Source: Paramacrobiotus metropolitanus (lineage: Eukaryota; Tardigrada; Eutardigrada; Parachela; Macrobiotidae). From it: a stretch of DNA of 64,000 nucleotides. A program made the translations under genes and the position numbers. Below the pieces are notes generated by a model. It saw nothing but the letters and a program-made list of their open reading frames with translations, was not told the DNA's origin and made no database searches. The DNA lies in contig NW_026570266.1 of NCBI RefSeq assembly GCF_019649055.1, forward strand, positions 682,001-746,000, in the 5' to 3' direction. Positions 22,015 through 33,169 of the stretch are shown piece after piece (the first letter of the stretch is position 1; each line of letters begins with the position of its first letter).

Positions 22015-23229
22015 TCAGTTCAAACAGTGAACGGGATATAACTCCGTATATGCCTTTTTAATAGCGTCCACAGCGTCCTGCCCACATTTCCCGGACATTT
22101 CCTGGCCTCTGGGGCCGCTTATGCGTCCCATTACTTTCTGGATAGTCCTAATAGAAAGTCAAATATATTCGTATCAACATTAGATCACCCATGTGCACTT
22201 ATATCATACATAGTATGTTAAGTACTATTGAATGGGTCGGTATATCAATACAAGTATGTAATAGGCGGCACTCGATGGAAATGACCTACTGGCAGATTTT
22301 TCGGTGAGCGGTAGGGGCGGTTGCATTTCTCTCGACATCATGGTCCTCCAAGTAATTAGGCTCACAGCAAGCCCAAAACAGTCGCAAGCCATGTTTGGAG
22401 CAGTGTTTCACTGCACGAAAGAACTTTACTGGTCCGACTGTCGTTCCGCAGAGTCTGGCAAAGACCATCCGCATCTCAAAGTCGTACCATGTGAAGTAGT
22501 CGGCTAGCAGGTTACGCTGATCTTGAAATCCGGGACAACGGTTAAAGAGATCTTTCAGATATACGGCGCTTTCGTTAACCCGTCTGCAATTAATTAGGTA
22601 TGTTACTTTGCGTAAGCTCGTATTAATCTTTAAAATGTGCAAGATTTAGAGAGAAATCTGCATATTATTTGCACGTATGATATCCGCCTTGTTTTCGCAT
22701 GGCTTGTTGAGTGGCCTCTGGCCGTGACATAACTTGTGTATCTAAGGCGTTTGGTGCCCATTAGAAGCTCTGCGATACTGCCTGTCATTTGCAATCAGCA
22801 AAAAAACAATTTTCTTCCCGTTGTGCGGGGTGTTTTCTGCCCGGCGAGTAACCTTGCTCTGGATGTTTACGGCAATAAACCCCGACTGCCCCTGTTAACA
22901 CTGGTTGTTGTTGTTCAGGGGAGACCTCACATGTACAAATAATACAGTAATTACTGCCCTTATTAGGACGCATGCTAACAGCCGCCAATAGTACTTTACC
23001 GGCAATATGCGTCGCCCCTGTCCCGGTATTCTTGAAGGGTTCCCTCCGTAACGGGCCATGTTGCATTAGATCCAGGAGCGAGCGTCTCCATTTTCACCAC
23101 TTCAGGCCTTTCTTTTGCAAGGTGATCCCGGCATTGTTTGTGCAGTTCCTCACAGGCTGGACTTAGCGCGGCGTACGCAAAGAACGAGCAGGAAATCGCC
23201 AGAAACACTAGAAAAACTCTGTAATCCAT
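22015..23229 (-). CDS. Secreted cysteine-rich family, copy E (complete)
   Basis: Exons 23229-23000, 22583-22290 and 22147-22015 give 218 residues; introns phase 2. Signal peptide MDYRVFLVFLAISCSFFAY, then CEELHKQC, TWPVTEGTLQEY and AYC. Exon 2 reads SAVYLKDLFNRCPGF, so the usual first cysteine (AYC) is Tyr here; RLCGTTVGP, KHC, ACC and ICQ follow; exon 3 has KCGQDA and HC. Mature cysteine count is 11, an odd number, unlike other intact copies. It lies at the left edge of segmental duplication unit 1; the duplicated counterpart is the broken copy F. Confidence 0.83.
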
Positions 23230-24035
23230 TTTCTGTAGCAACGAGTTGTGGGTTTAGAGTGTCTGGTGATTTTAGTTGGGCTAGAAATGTGCATGGAGAC
23301 GAAGAACGCGAGATTTTTCCTAGGCATATAAGTAGAACGATTAGATAATGTACAGATACTCAATTGCCGATGGATATCTGCTCCGATTTTGCGCTGATAT
23401 ATTTACAGTCCAGGAGTACTTTCCTTGTTAGTGTGTAGTGTAGTCACGGCAGGCAAAAAATCAGTTACCGTAGGCAGGCAAAAATCGATATCTGGTGTAC
23501 GATTTTGTAGTGCGATGTCAAATGCCGATCAAGATAATTGTTACAGCATTACGAAGATTGTTGTTTCCAGAAAACACGGTTCGAACGGTATTTTTCAGGC
23601 AATATTAGCCAGACAGGCCGTCGATGCTGCAGCGACTGTTTTAATACAACGTTATGTAAACTGTAAACATTCTAATTTTCAGGCGCTAATGCAGCATAAC
23701 AGTTTCTGCTCAGTAGTCCGCTGTAATCGAATACGGACTTTATTATACGGTAGACAAAACTTAATGCTGTATCTCCAAAGATTATGTAGTACTGTATGAA
23801 ATTAAAGCGTGCAATTTACCGACGGGTTGTGAGTTTAGTGTGGCAAAGTTTGAAAAAACAAAAATTATGTAGAAAGTACGATAATTATAATTATGGCAGT
23901 CGATATGCTCGATCTTGTTTAAAACTTTAAAAATATTGCTGCGTTTCTTCAAAAGCAAACGGAGGATGTGATCATAACTGTTAGCCCAGGTTTATCAGTC
24001 CTATACAGTCACCAGACGGCAGCGCCACAGATAGT
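23230..24035. other. Spacer between copy E and HTH gene A1
   Basis: No gene supported. The whole stretch recurs in unit 2 at about 35195-35910, including the ACGGTTCGAACGGTATTTTTC block. It holds the promoter side of copy E. Confidence 0.55.
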
Positions 24036-24374
24036 TTATTTGCTGCAACGGCGTCGGAAACGCTGGACCCAAGTTACGGACGCCGCGAAATCTTTAATGC
24101 CCAATTGCGATGCCATTTAAAGCGCGCAGGTCTGAATGGCCGTGACCGTCGGCTCTTCGTTACCGGCCGCGCGCTGATCGTCCATCCATTCTAGCAATCG
24201 TGTCTCCAGCAGCGGATACCGGGGAGTAGATTTCCGCACCCGCATAGCCATTAACTGTGAAGCGTCCAGTGACTTCAGTTTATCGTATTCCCTAAACGAA
24301 AAAAATTGCATTTATTATCATTTGTTTTTAAATGTACAAATAAGGGTATAAGCTTTGACAATGCATAGTATACT

Positions 24375-25125
24375 CTCAATATTGCTCTACGTCTCCTATG
24401 CAAACCGTGGCAGCGCGTGGGGGGATACTGGAGAAGCTGCTGACCGGAAGCGCGAGCAAGGTGCGTGAACGCGAGTGCGTTGGCCACCTCTGATCGCTCC
24501 AGCCGCACAGGCAACCTCTTTATTTTGGTTGTGTACAAGCAAAATGAACAGACAGAAAAAACAACAGGCAGGGGCGTGGCGGGCGGGAGAACAAAATCAG
24601 CGACGTTCTGAACAAGAACTGAGCTATCGTAAAATGAGCACTCTTGAGGCGAGCATGCGAAAAGCGCCACAAGACAGCTCGAAACGAGTGTGTGCAAAAG
24701 GCTACAGCCTACAGTAGACTCAACTGTGACTCTGACTTGATTCTGACCACTCAAACTCTGACTCTAACTACTCAAAGTCTGACTCTGACCGCTTAAAGTC
24801 TGACTCTGATGCTGAAGGTTTCTTAGGTTTTTTCTTAGGTTTCTTACGTTTTCCTTAGGTTTTTTAGGTTTTTTAGGTTTCTTAGGTTATTCTTAGGTCA
24901 GAGTGAGATTTTGTACAGTCAGAGTCAGAGTCAGAGTTTGGACAGTCAGAGTCAGACTTTGAGTAGTCAGAGTCAGAGTTTGAGGGCGGGCCACAACAAA
25001 GCACGCGGCCGCCACTGAGCCGTCAAAGCGTCCAAACGGCATCCGGTCTGAATGGTGAGCCGGCGGCGAAGGCTAGCAGGCATCGCCGACGTAGCATTAA
25101 CCTCGGTTAACGCGTTTAATTGGCA
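24375..25125. mobile_element. Insertion specific to unit 1, in the last intron of A1
   Basis: The corresponding site in unit 2 (about 36270-36290) goes straight from the TGCATTGTGTATTCTC-like flank to the AATTAGATGGTATTAGG flank, whereas unit 1 has ~750 bp in between. The insert contains the CAGAGTCAG inverted-repeat tract at 24719-24985. No transposase or recognisable termini were found, so it is either a non-autonomous element or a deletion in unit 2. Confidence 0.55.
24719..24985. repeat. Inverted simple-repeat arms with TTAGG-rich centre
   Basis: The left part (24719-24810) is built of ACTCTGACTC-type units and the right part (24900-24985) of the complement, GAGTCAGAGT, so the arms can pair. 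The centre (about 24826-24899) is a run of TTAGGTTT/TTAGGTTTC units resembling interspersed TTAGG repeats. Confidence 0.75.
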
Positions 25126-28100
25126 GTAAAATGAGAATAGATAATTAGATGGTATTAGGCCTTAATTTAGGCGGAACCGACGTAATTTTTGCCTCTATAG
25201 TCTATGTACAGTGTAACGCAATCGATCTCCTTTTCACCGGTCGTGTTTAAGAAAATCGATAAAAACCGACCTGTGTCAGACTAGCGGTAGATTTACCCTG
25301 TCGAAAAGATGCTGATTTGTTGGCAACCAACCGTCAAGCTCTTATTTTGATCAAACGTAAATTTGTGTTTACCAGAGCCATCCGTGTTCCATCCTGCTGA
25401 TTAAGTCAGCATTTACGCGAACAGGAATTATCTCAGCGTCGTCGTTTTGCTACCGTTGCCTGAACGCAATTAAAGAGGGAGCCAACCTTGCTTTGGTAAC
25501 TTTCAGGTATAGGAGCGCACTCGTGCGATTGATACGACAGTACCTGCCGTGAAATCATCATTACGAAGCAAGGGAAATCCCCTCAACAATCTCTTCCTAG
25601 TATCGTTATCCTAAATTAGGAATGTTATATCTTTGCTGCGCCGCTAAGATTTACAAGGACATATCAATCCCGTTCTAATCTACCGCGGAGTGCAATTAAT
25701 TTATTCTCTAACGGCAGCTCACCAAAAAATCCTTGATTGCCTCGTGAAAGTTTTCTAAAGTGCTGTTTAAGCACCTCTGTTCGATTCAAAATTAATGTCT
25801 ATGCAGTGCTTCCTGGTGCATTTAGCTGTATAGATTATCGAAATATGTGAGGTCACCAGTATGGTGTTTTTCGGCAAACAGAATCGAGCGGCAGGGTCAC
25901 GTGCTCGGTTCTTAGGCACTCGCACTGTCGCGCACACAAGCATGAATCATGGTAAAGAATACATAATCGGCTATCATCCAGAAAGTTGCATAGTTACGGT
26001 GCGTTCATCGCAAGCCGGTTAGAAAAGCAGGCAATGACGCAACAATTCCACGCAGCTGACATTTTCTGCTGGCAAGAAAGGGCAAAAAGTAGATGGAGCT
26101 TTGGGATGTCTACAGATCCCAAGCGGCTTTACGCTGCTGGCATTACGACGCCCGAGCTAAGGAAAACACACTATCTATAATATGTTGTATCATCTGCTTT
26201 AACGTTCACCACGATATCTTGATTTACGGACGTCCAAAGCTTCAAAAAGACGGATTATTACTGTTTTGTACAGATATGTGGTCGCTCTATACGATCTTGC
26301 TCCCGTCTTCGAGCATTTTCAGATCTGTTTTCGTACATTTGCTCATTAGACTTTGAAGGGGCCACAGTACTTTAAAAACGGTTTGCGAACGTAATAATTA
26401 TGTTCAGATTGTGTAGATACTAGTACTCGTACTATGGCAATTTACAATGAGAAAACAATTTATGCTGTTTAAGGAGTTTTTACGCATAATTTTATCGATA
26501 TTAAACCAAATAACGCCAACTTACTTGCACCACGCTGAAAAGCGCGCATGGCTGAGCTGATATTTCCTGGCAAACTGGCGCTGTGACATGGCGCGCCCGT
26601 ATTACGCGTGTTCACGCCGGAACATATCCACATACTGGAGCTTCTGACACGGTGAATAGGCGTTGGTGCAGCGCTTTTTAGGATTGCTTGTCGGTGACAT
26701 TGTGGACGATATCTGCGGTGCAGGCGAAACCGCCATCTGCATCCGCCCTAGCGGTGGTCGTAATGCTGTTGATTGCTGATGGTGATGCGACGACAACTGC
26801 GGCGGCTGAGCAGCTTTTTCCGCTGGACGGCGGCATTCGTCCTCGAATATTTCGTCTGAACATAGACAACGACCAACTTACCATTAGTCTTAAGGGCCAA
26901 CTTACCATTAGTCTTTTCCCAAACAAGACTTTGTTGGTTAACCGGACAAAGTTGTGAGTGACAGAAATGATATGTTTTAAAAATTTAGTACTATCGACAT
27001 TTTTAACTAAACATTAAGATAATATTATCTTAATTCTTAGTAGAACTGATCCTTTATACGTAAGTCCTTAGCGCTTGACCCGTGGACGACAAAGCGCCTT
27101 TTTTTAACATAAAGACCTTCAGTTCTGTCAGTTAATCAAATACATAATATACTCACCAAAAAGAGCGTGAATATCCGGCGGTTGAGAAACGGAGCCAGTA
27201 TACTGTAACATGGGGTAGTGCAGACTCATAACTTGCTGGTGGCGATCCTCCAAATCAAATCCGGGAAAGGGGTGGTATCCGGAATCTATTCAGAGACACT
27301 AGATCATCTCCTCCGCCAGTAGCAGCTCCATAAAAAGTAATCCCGTAGTTTTGTCAGCAAATGACACCCTGCCACAAAAACAAACCTGCAGAAAACGGAA
27401 CGGTAGACGTCATCATCGTGTTTAGCAGCCGGAAAGAGAGTTACTTGCAAAATTGGTGGGGTTTCGCGGCAAAAGTCTAGCTGCCTTCTGCGCTTATACG
27501 GTAGTTGGCAAGCGCATCTGATGAAGGACATCACTGAAAATTGCTGGAATACGAGAGGAGCGGTCCCTCTGTCTTCTGCGTCTCTCTAACTTTACCGTGG
27601 CAGCCAGCGGCTGTCTCGTACCGACAAGAAAGCCAGTTGGAGCCAGATTCATTGCAAAGCGCTCGTGCGGCACCGGCCTTCGATTACGTAAATTACAGGC
27701 AAACCGATACGGAGAAAGGTGCACACGTTCTTCAGTCGTGGGGATCAGTTGTCTCTGTAAAAATTTCATGTTCATGCAGCCATCCTTTTCTCCATAATTT
27801 CAATCAGCGACGTGGATGTAGAACAATTATGCATCGTCCAAGAACGAAAGACAGAGGAAACTGCTTTGAATATACAGCTTTTTATTTTTTTACGCATTTT
27901 TTTTCCTTGCGTCGTCTAATGTTATTGCAACACAGCAGGCAGTTTTTTTACTGAACCAATCTGACCAAAGCTTATTATGGGATTTAATTAAAGATTGTAG
28001 ATATTTTTAACAGACACCACCATTTTCGCATTTGAATGCTTTCGCGTAACAAAAACTGTTCATGGGAAAAAACCTAGGCTGGGAATAATCAGTAAAACGC

Positions 28101-28266
28101 AGTGTCACACAATAATGATGTACAAACACCGTAAATGCAGTATGCAAATATGAACGAAGGACTAGGAAATACTGACACGTTTTTTCCTCAGATTGAGAGA
28201 CACTAGAGTGCATATCAGTCAAAACTTCGGGGATGACGTCATTTAGACGCTGGCAAAATGATTGCT

Positions 28267-30716
28267 TCATTTGCCGCAGCGGCGCTGGAAACGCTGCACC
28301 CAGGTGATGGAGGCCGTAAAATTCCGGATGCCCAATTGCGTGGCCACGTAACGCGCGATTTCCTGGATGGTCGTAACCGTCGGCTCATCATGACCAGCCG
28401 CGAGCTGGCCGTTTATCCACTCAACCATCCGTGCCTCCAGCAGCGGATACCGGGGAGTGGGCCTGCGCACCCGTCTGACCATCAACTGTGAGGCGTCCAG
28501 GGATTTCAATTTATCGAAGAAAATTGTTTATTGTTACTTGATGTAATGTAAAAATAAGGCTATAAACTTTGACAATGCATTGTGTTCCATTAAAGGAGAC
28601 CTACGTATATCACAGCAGGCTGGGCGCTGCATAGTTATGAGTCTGGTCCGTATACTACGATCGATCTGCTTTTCAAGAGTCGCAGTACTGTACGGTACGA
28701 GAGTCGATAGTTAGCGACCTGTGTCAACTAGTCGCAGAGTTATACGGTCAAAAATGTGCTGGAACACCAGTTGTAAAATCGCACTGGGACTAAAAAACCA
28801 TAAATTTGTGTTCTTGAGTGCGATCCTTTTTCCCCCCTGTTGATTAAGTTACCATTTGCGGGAACAGGAATTATCTATATAAGCGTCTTCTTTTAACCTG
28901 GACTCTGTTAAAAATAAAACTATTAAGTAAATATCAGCACATTTTTCTTAACAAAATAGAGCACAAGTTTCTTTGAGCTCCTACGATCGATCAGCTTCCC
29001 TTAAACGTTTTCAAGAGATCAAGTTTAATTTTGTCAGTGGAATTTTGTAAACCGGTGTTACCGCTGTTAAACTGGCTAAGCTCACCAGGCCAAAAACGTT
29101 TCCTCTTATTGTTTTCTTTGGTTTTGCTTGACGATGTTTAGGCGTTCCGAATGCTGTGATTTGGTGTTTCCTGGGTCATCTGATCGCAAAATACTATTTG
29201 CTGAACTGGTGACCTCACACTCTTTGCTAACCTTCGCAGCGAGGTGCTTCTTTGAAACACTGACATGCAGTACGATATCAGTACAGTTTTTACCGTCACC
29301 CGCGGTTGCTGAGATACGGCGCATTTTAACAAAAAAAGTGAATGGCGCAACGGCGCATTTTAACAAAATATGAACTTTCATATTTTAAATTTGTTTTTAT
29401 TTCTAACTGGGTGCAACATAACATACCGACACCACACCGAGAAGCGCGCGTGGCTCAGGTTATATCTCTTGGCAAACTGGCGCTGTGATAGAGCGCGGCC
29501 GGTCTCTCCGCGCTCACGCCGAAACATATCCACATATTGGATTTTCTGACATGGTGCATAGGAGTTGGTACTGCGTTTCTTTGAGATTGTGGCCAGTTTG
29601 GTGGCGGCTGACGGTAGAGATAACCGCTGTTGCACAGGAGATGGTCGTGGTGTCGCTTGTTGCTGGTTTAGGTAAGACCACAGCGGCTGGACAGCTTTTC
29701 CCATTTCTCCGGTCCAAATGCCTTTCGATGGACGGCGACATGTGTCTTCGAATATTTCGTCTGCCCGTTCAAAGAAAAACAATGCTTGAAAGTGTTAATT
29801 CGAATGCAAAAGATGAAGTTTATTTTGTTGCAGCGGTTTCAGTGTCGTATTAATTCATATTTGACACCAATCGGCGAAACAAGGTTTTTGTTAAATACTC
29901 AACTGTTTCAAATTCGAAAGCAGTACTCCATAGACAACATATCGTCGTTAACGATTAATAATTTTTAATTTACAGTATAATGTCTCCGATGGGAAGAAAA
30001 TTAGAAATCAGCAAGCCGTTGTTCCAATTTTTTTAAGGTGAAAGACAGCATGTAACAGGAACACATCCAGTGCACACTAACTGCCAGCGGTGTTTAAAAA
30101 GAAGCAAACAGTTGTTTTTTATCAAGATTAATACAACAGGTGTAAGCACTACTCACCCAAGACCGCATGTATATCCTGCGACTGGGATACGGTGCCGGTG
30201 TGTTGCAGCTTGAGGTCATGTAGCCCCAAGACCTGCTGCTGGAAACCATCCAGAATAAAGCCAGTAACGGGGTGCGACATGGATTCTGATAAGAGATACC
30301 ACATTATTCACCAGCCACCAGTGCTGCACCATCATAAAGGAATGTCGTGCTATTGTCGGCATTTGACAATTGCATTTATCAGATTATACTCTACTTTGCC
30401 AACGTAGAAATGGTCCTCCAAGCAGCCGGTGCTATGCGTCCAGTTGCTTATAATCATTACGTACTTAATTTTATGGTAAAATGCGAGTTATTATCGAATT
30501 ACGAAGAATCTTTGCAGTAGCTCAATCTCGAGTTTGAGCTAGTGAATGGCATATTCAATTCTAGTGCAGTTTCGTCGTCGGTGTTTTCAAGAAATACAGC
30601 TGCAACAATATAAAACAAACTATCGAGAGAAAGACGAAACGAACCTGGTTTTTTGCATGAAAGTAGAACCAAAAACTAATCTTATTACCTGGAAAGAGAG
30701 CGATAGGCGCCATCAT
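28267..30716 (-). pseudogene. Double-HTH gene B1 (last splice acceptor deleted)
   Basis: Exons 30716-30689 (MMAPIALFP), 30285-30157 and 29760-29427 are intact in the phases of B2. They encode the acidic/aromatic N-terminal segment (DGFQQQVLGLHDLKLQHTG), EIFEDTCRRP, and the first HTH (YAPCQKIQYVDMFRRERG to SQRQFAKRYNLSHARFSVW). The last exon's coding part is open from about 28515 to TGA at 28267 (TPRYPLLEARMVEWINGQ to ASITWVQRFQRRCGK). But the ~12 bp holding the acceptor and first codons in B2 are missing at about 28515, so normal splicing cannot occur. A truncated product with only the first HTH, or use of a cryptic acceptor, remains possible. Confidence 0.8.
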
Positions 30717-30850
30717 CCTGGATATCAGTCGAAAATGGTATGTCAAGTCTTGTTATTGTAGTTACAGTAGCTGACAATACCCTTGCCGATGATCACGCCG
30801 GAAGAATACTGAAGTGATTTCGGAGGGAACTGCAGCGAGGAACTGCACCG

Positions 30851-30858
30851 TTATATAA
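30851..30858 (-). promoter_or_regulatory. Candidate TATA box of HTH gene B1
   Basis: TTATATAA, 135 bp upstream of the B1 start codon at 30716. The same octamer with the same downstream GC-rich context is at 44063-44070 upstream of B2. Confidence 0.55.
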
Positions 30859-30999
30859 GCGAGGCAGCCAGAGCCTGCCTCGCCATGGTAAGAAAGCCAG
30901 TTTCCGCTACAGTGCCTGAGCATGTACTGTACATTCCACAATGCCAATGCGCTGCTCTGATCACTGATTACGGAAGCACGCCTTCGACGCCAAGATTGC

Positions 31000-31720
31000 A
31001 ATTAATTTGCGATGCCGGGACAGATGCACACGTTGCAACGTCGTGCACATTAGCTGTCTCGGTAAACATTTCATATAATGCAAATCTACGTACAGAGTAG
31101 ATTTGGAGTCACAAATGCATGGTTTATTTAACTAAAAGGGTGAAGGTATTAGAAAGTTCTTGAATCAGGAGAATACACATTTAGTAATCACCCAGAGATG
31201 TCATGCACAATTCATCCATTTACGAAGATGGCACGTGACAACTGGATTATTCGCCATTCTGCAATCAGTTAAGTTAGCCAGTACTGGGACTGCAGTGCGA
31301 CACACAGGCAGACGCTCGCTGGATTAAATCGGAAGGCGAACGAAGTATTATTTTCTCGGAATGCTTGTGCATTTCGATAAAAATACATCGCGAATTAATT
31401 CTGAATAAAATAAATTCCAAACCTATGTGCCAAAGCTTTTCGACGCCGGAAAGCAACGATGCTGTCCGGCTGTCCCGTTTCACCTTTGACGTTATAGTAG
31501 AAAGATCAACAGCCAGATTATCCTTGGCAACAGACACAGCACACATTCAGGCGCTTGATGATATCAACAAGAAAAAATTTAATATTTTTTACAATCCCCA
31601 CTCCGCGGTCGCATTACTTTCACGCACACGATCCGGTTACGATTACCAACCGACAAAGAGAAGTGTCGACGCCGCTACTAGGCGTCAAGCAGAATACATT
31701 GTGAAATATTTACAGTATTG
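31000..31720. other. Upstream flank of HTH gene B1
   Basis: No gene supported; the overlapping ORFs are weak. It is the right edge of the duplication: 31280-31570 resembles 44480-44790. The homology ends just before the broken secreted exon at 31722. Confidence 0.5.
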
Positions 31721-31721
31721 A

Positions 31722-31930
31722 TACTTGCGCGCATCTGCATATGTCGTATATAGCGATAACTGTGAGAAGCTGGACGAAAAATTTTGGGATTATCTCGCTG
31801 AAGAACGTGTAAATACGAGACGCTGGATGGGAATATACATAGCTTTAAACGTTAACATTTCTGAACAAACGTGGCCGGTTACTGTGGATGAACTTCGACA
31901 ATACCAACATGTCGGCGAGGCCCATTGCCG
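31722..31930 (+). pseudogene. Secreted cysteine-rich family, copy I (exon 1 relic)
   Basis: Encodes the body of exon 1: ASAYVVYSDNCEKLDEKFW, then a segment ending TWPVTVDELRQYQ and AHC. The signal-peptide start (MDCK-type) is missing. The second cysteine is Phe (CEKLDEKF), and the conserved TGCCG-GT donor has lost one G. No exon 2 or 3 follows. It lies just beyond the right edge of duplication unit 1. Confidence 0.72.
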
Positions 31931-32627
31931 TTTAGTTGTGTCGGCGAGTCTGTTTCTGCCTTCTGAGGTACTCACTCCACAAAGTCTTTAAGGTGCAGAA
32001 GTGCACAATTTAACCCGCGAAACATACAACAAACAATTGCTATCGAAAAATTATAACCTTTTCAGTTTTTAGCCGAAAAATTGGCCCGTCAACCATTTAA
32101 CAATACGTAAGTTTTCTTCAGCAAGGATTTTGTGGCGAATTATGCCGCCAACTAGTCTTCTACGCGTGGAAATTTAGCGTGGTAACGCGGCTTCTGTCCT
32201 GGGGACGGTCGGAAGTTCTCGAGAGTCAGAAGAGTTGTTTTACTTGCTGTAATTATTGGGTTTTAAAGTTTAAATTTAAATGGCATTGGCTTGTACAAGT
32301 TGATAAAAAAATATTGTCAGTTTTCTGTTCTACGAAGGCAGTGGCGGTTTCAAGTACATCGCTCAGAAGCGTCTGAAACGCCAAATTTTCTTGAAGAAGA
32401 ATACTTTCGCGGCAGGTGTTTTAAGAGTTTCCCGAGAAATTTCGCAAAATCGGGACTGGCATACACGTATTAAAAACTGAAAGCATGGTTAGCTATACCG
32501 TATTCTTCAAAGAATCGCTGAGCAGCCCACTTGAACGCAAGTAGAATAATACGAAAGGTTCGCTATCAGCAGAATTCTAGGCTCCGCCACATCACAAAAT
32601 CCACTCGACTACGTTCGCTGACTACTG
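31931..32627. other. Intergenic spacer
   Basis: No coding or repeat structure recognised before the TATA box at 32628. Confidence 0.45.
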
Positions 32628-32635
32628 TATATAAA
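32628..32635 (+). promoter_or_regulatory. TATA box of the two-repeat secreted protein gene
   Basis: TATATAAA, 107 bp upstream of the ATG at 32742, the right distance for a short 5' UTR. Confidence 0.6.
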
Positions 32636-32741
32636 CTCAATGGTGCCATTACTTTTATCACTCTGTACAAATAATTCCGTATTTCTGAAGTGATTACGAA
32701 AGCCATATTGTACTCTCTTCGCTAGTATCCTGGCTTCCATT

Positions 32742-33169
32742 ATGAATCCAAAATTTACCGTTTTATTGGCCTTTTGCTTCCTGTTGTACTGCACGGTACG
32801 TAATACCAGTTTCGGCAACGTAGTGCAAAATCGTATGATGTTTCTTTTTCATCACAATAGGTCACGGCACGGCCAAACGCACCATCTCCCCGAGATGCCC
32901 CTCTTCCATCTTGCTGCAGTTCTCCATTTACTTGCCGGAGATCAGATGCTGGCAGCTTGATACTCGATGGGCCACCGTTGAGGATGAAAGAACACCCCTG
33001 CATACTGAATCCCCCTCTGCCTGTGTCTGATCCAAAGGCTAGATCAGGCTGCTGCTACGAATATCCGTATACGTGCCATGATGGCGCTGACGGTAGTTGG
33101 ATTATGGATGGACCGCCCGATTTTCACGAGAATCATCCCTGTCTAAAGGTCAAGGGTTTCCCTGGCTGA
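32742..33169 (+). CDS. Small secreted protein with two CC-C-C repeats (unrecognised)
   Basis: Two exons, 32742-32795 and 32861-33169, joined in phase 0 at a GTACGT donor and a TTTTTCATCACAATAG acceptor; 120 residues. Exon 1 is exactly a signal peptide (MNPKFTVLLAFCFLLYC). The mature chain contains two homologous repeats: SCCSSPFTC...LDGPPLRMKEHPC and GCCYEYPYTC...MDGPPDFHENHPC, each with four cysteines in the pattern CC-x5-TC-(x)n-DGPP-x5-HPC, linked by a Pro-rich spacer. The matching intron phase, repeat structure and upstream TATA box support a real gene. I do not know a family with this signature; a secreted two-module disulfide-rich protein is inferred. Confidence 0.78.

Larger units (their letters stand above)
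24036..27416 (-). pseudogene. Double-HTH gene A1 (two nonsense codons)
   Basis: Exons on the minus strand: 27416-27386, 27285-27157, 26855-26525 and 24291-24036, phases 1,1,2, as in the intact copy A2. The frame starts MMTSTVPFSA, continues through a HQQVMSLHYPMLQYTG segment, and has a first HTH (YSPCQKLQYVDMFRREHA) broken by TAA at 26602-26604, where A2 has GAG. Exon 4 carries the CENP-B/Tc5-type HTH (TPRYPLLETRLLEWMDDQ) with a second TAA after QTCAL, where A2 has a Tyr codon; it then remains readable to ASVTWVQRFRRRCSK. Splice sites are intact. Two independent nonsense changes mark it as a pseudogene or severely truncated gene. Confidence 0.85.
22800..31580. repeat. Segmental duplication, unit 1
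   Basis: Collinear with unit 2 (34770-44790). Matching landmarks: a CCCGTTGTGCGGG-GTGTTTTCT block (22815 and 34785), secreted exon 1 (23000-23229 and 34964-35192), HTH gene A, HTH gene B, the TTATATAA promoter (30851 and 44063), and the right edge (CACACATTCAGGCGCTT at 31540 against CGCACATTCAGGTGCTT at 44757). Unit 1 has extra sequence at about 24375-25125; unit 2 has extra sequence at 37200-37830 and 40850-42540. Edges estimated by eye to within ~50 bp. Confidence 0.85.

Noticed and set aside
24275-24754. Minus-strand ORF of 159 codons at the A1 last exon
   Set aside because: It runs through an insertion absent from unit 2 and reads the HTH exon boundary in the wrong frame; no family features.
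27541-27954. Plus-strand ORF of 137 codons upstream of HTH gene A1
   Set aside because: The frame is not kept in the duplicated copy (39192-39600), so it is not under coding constraint.
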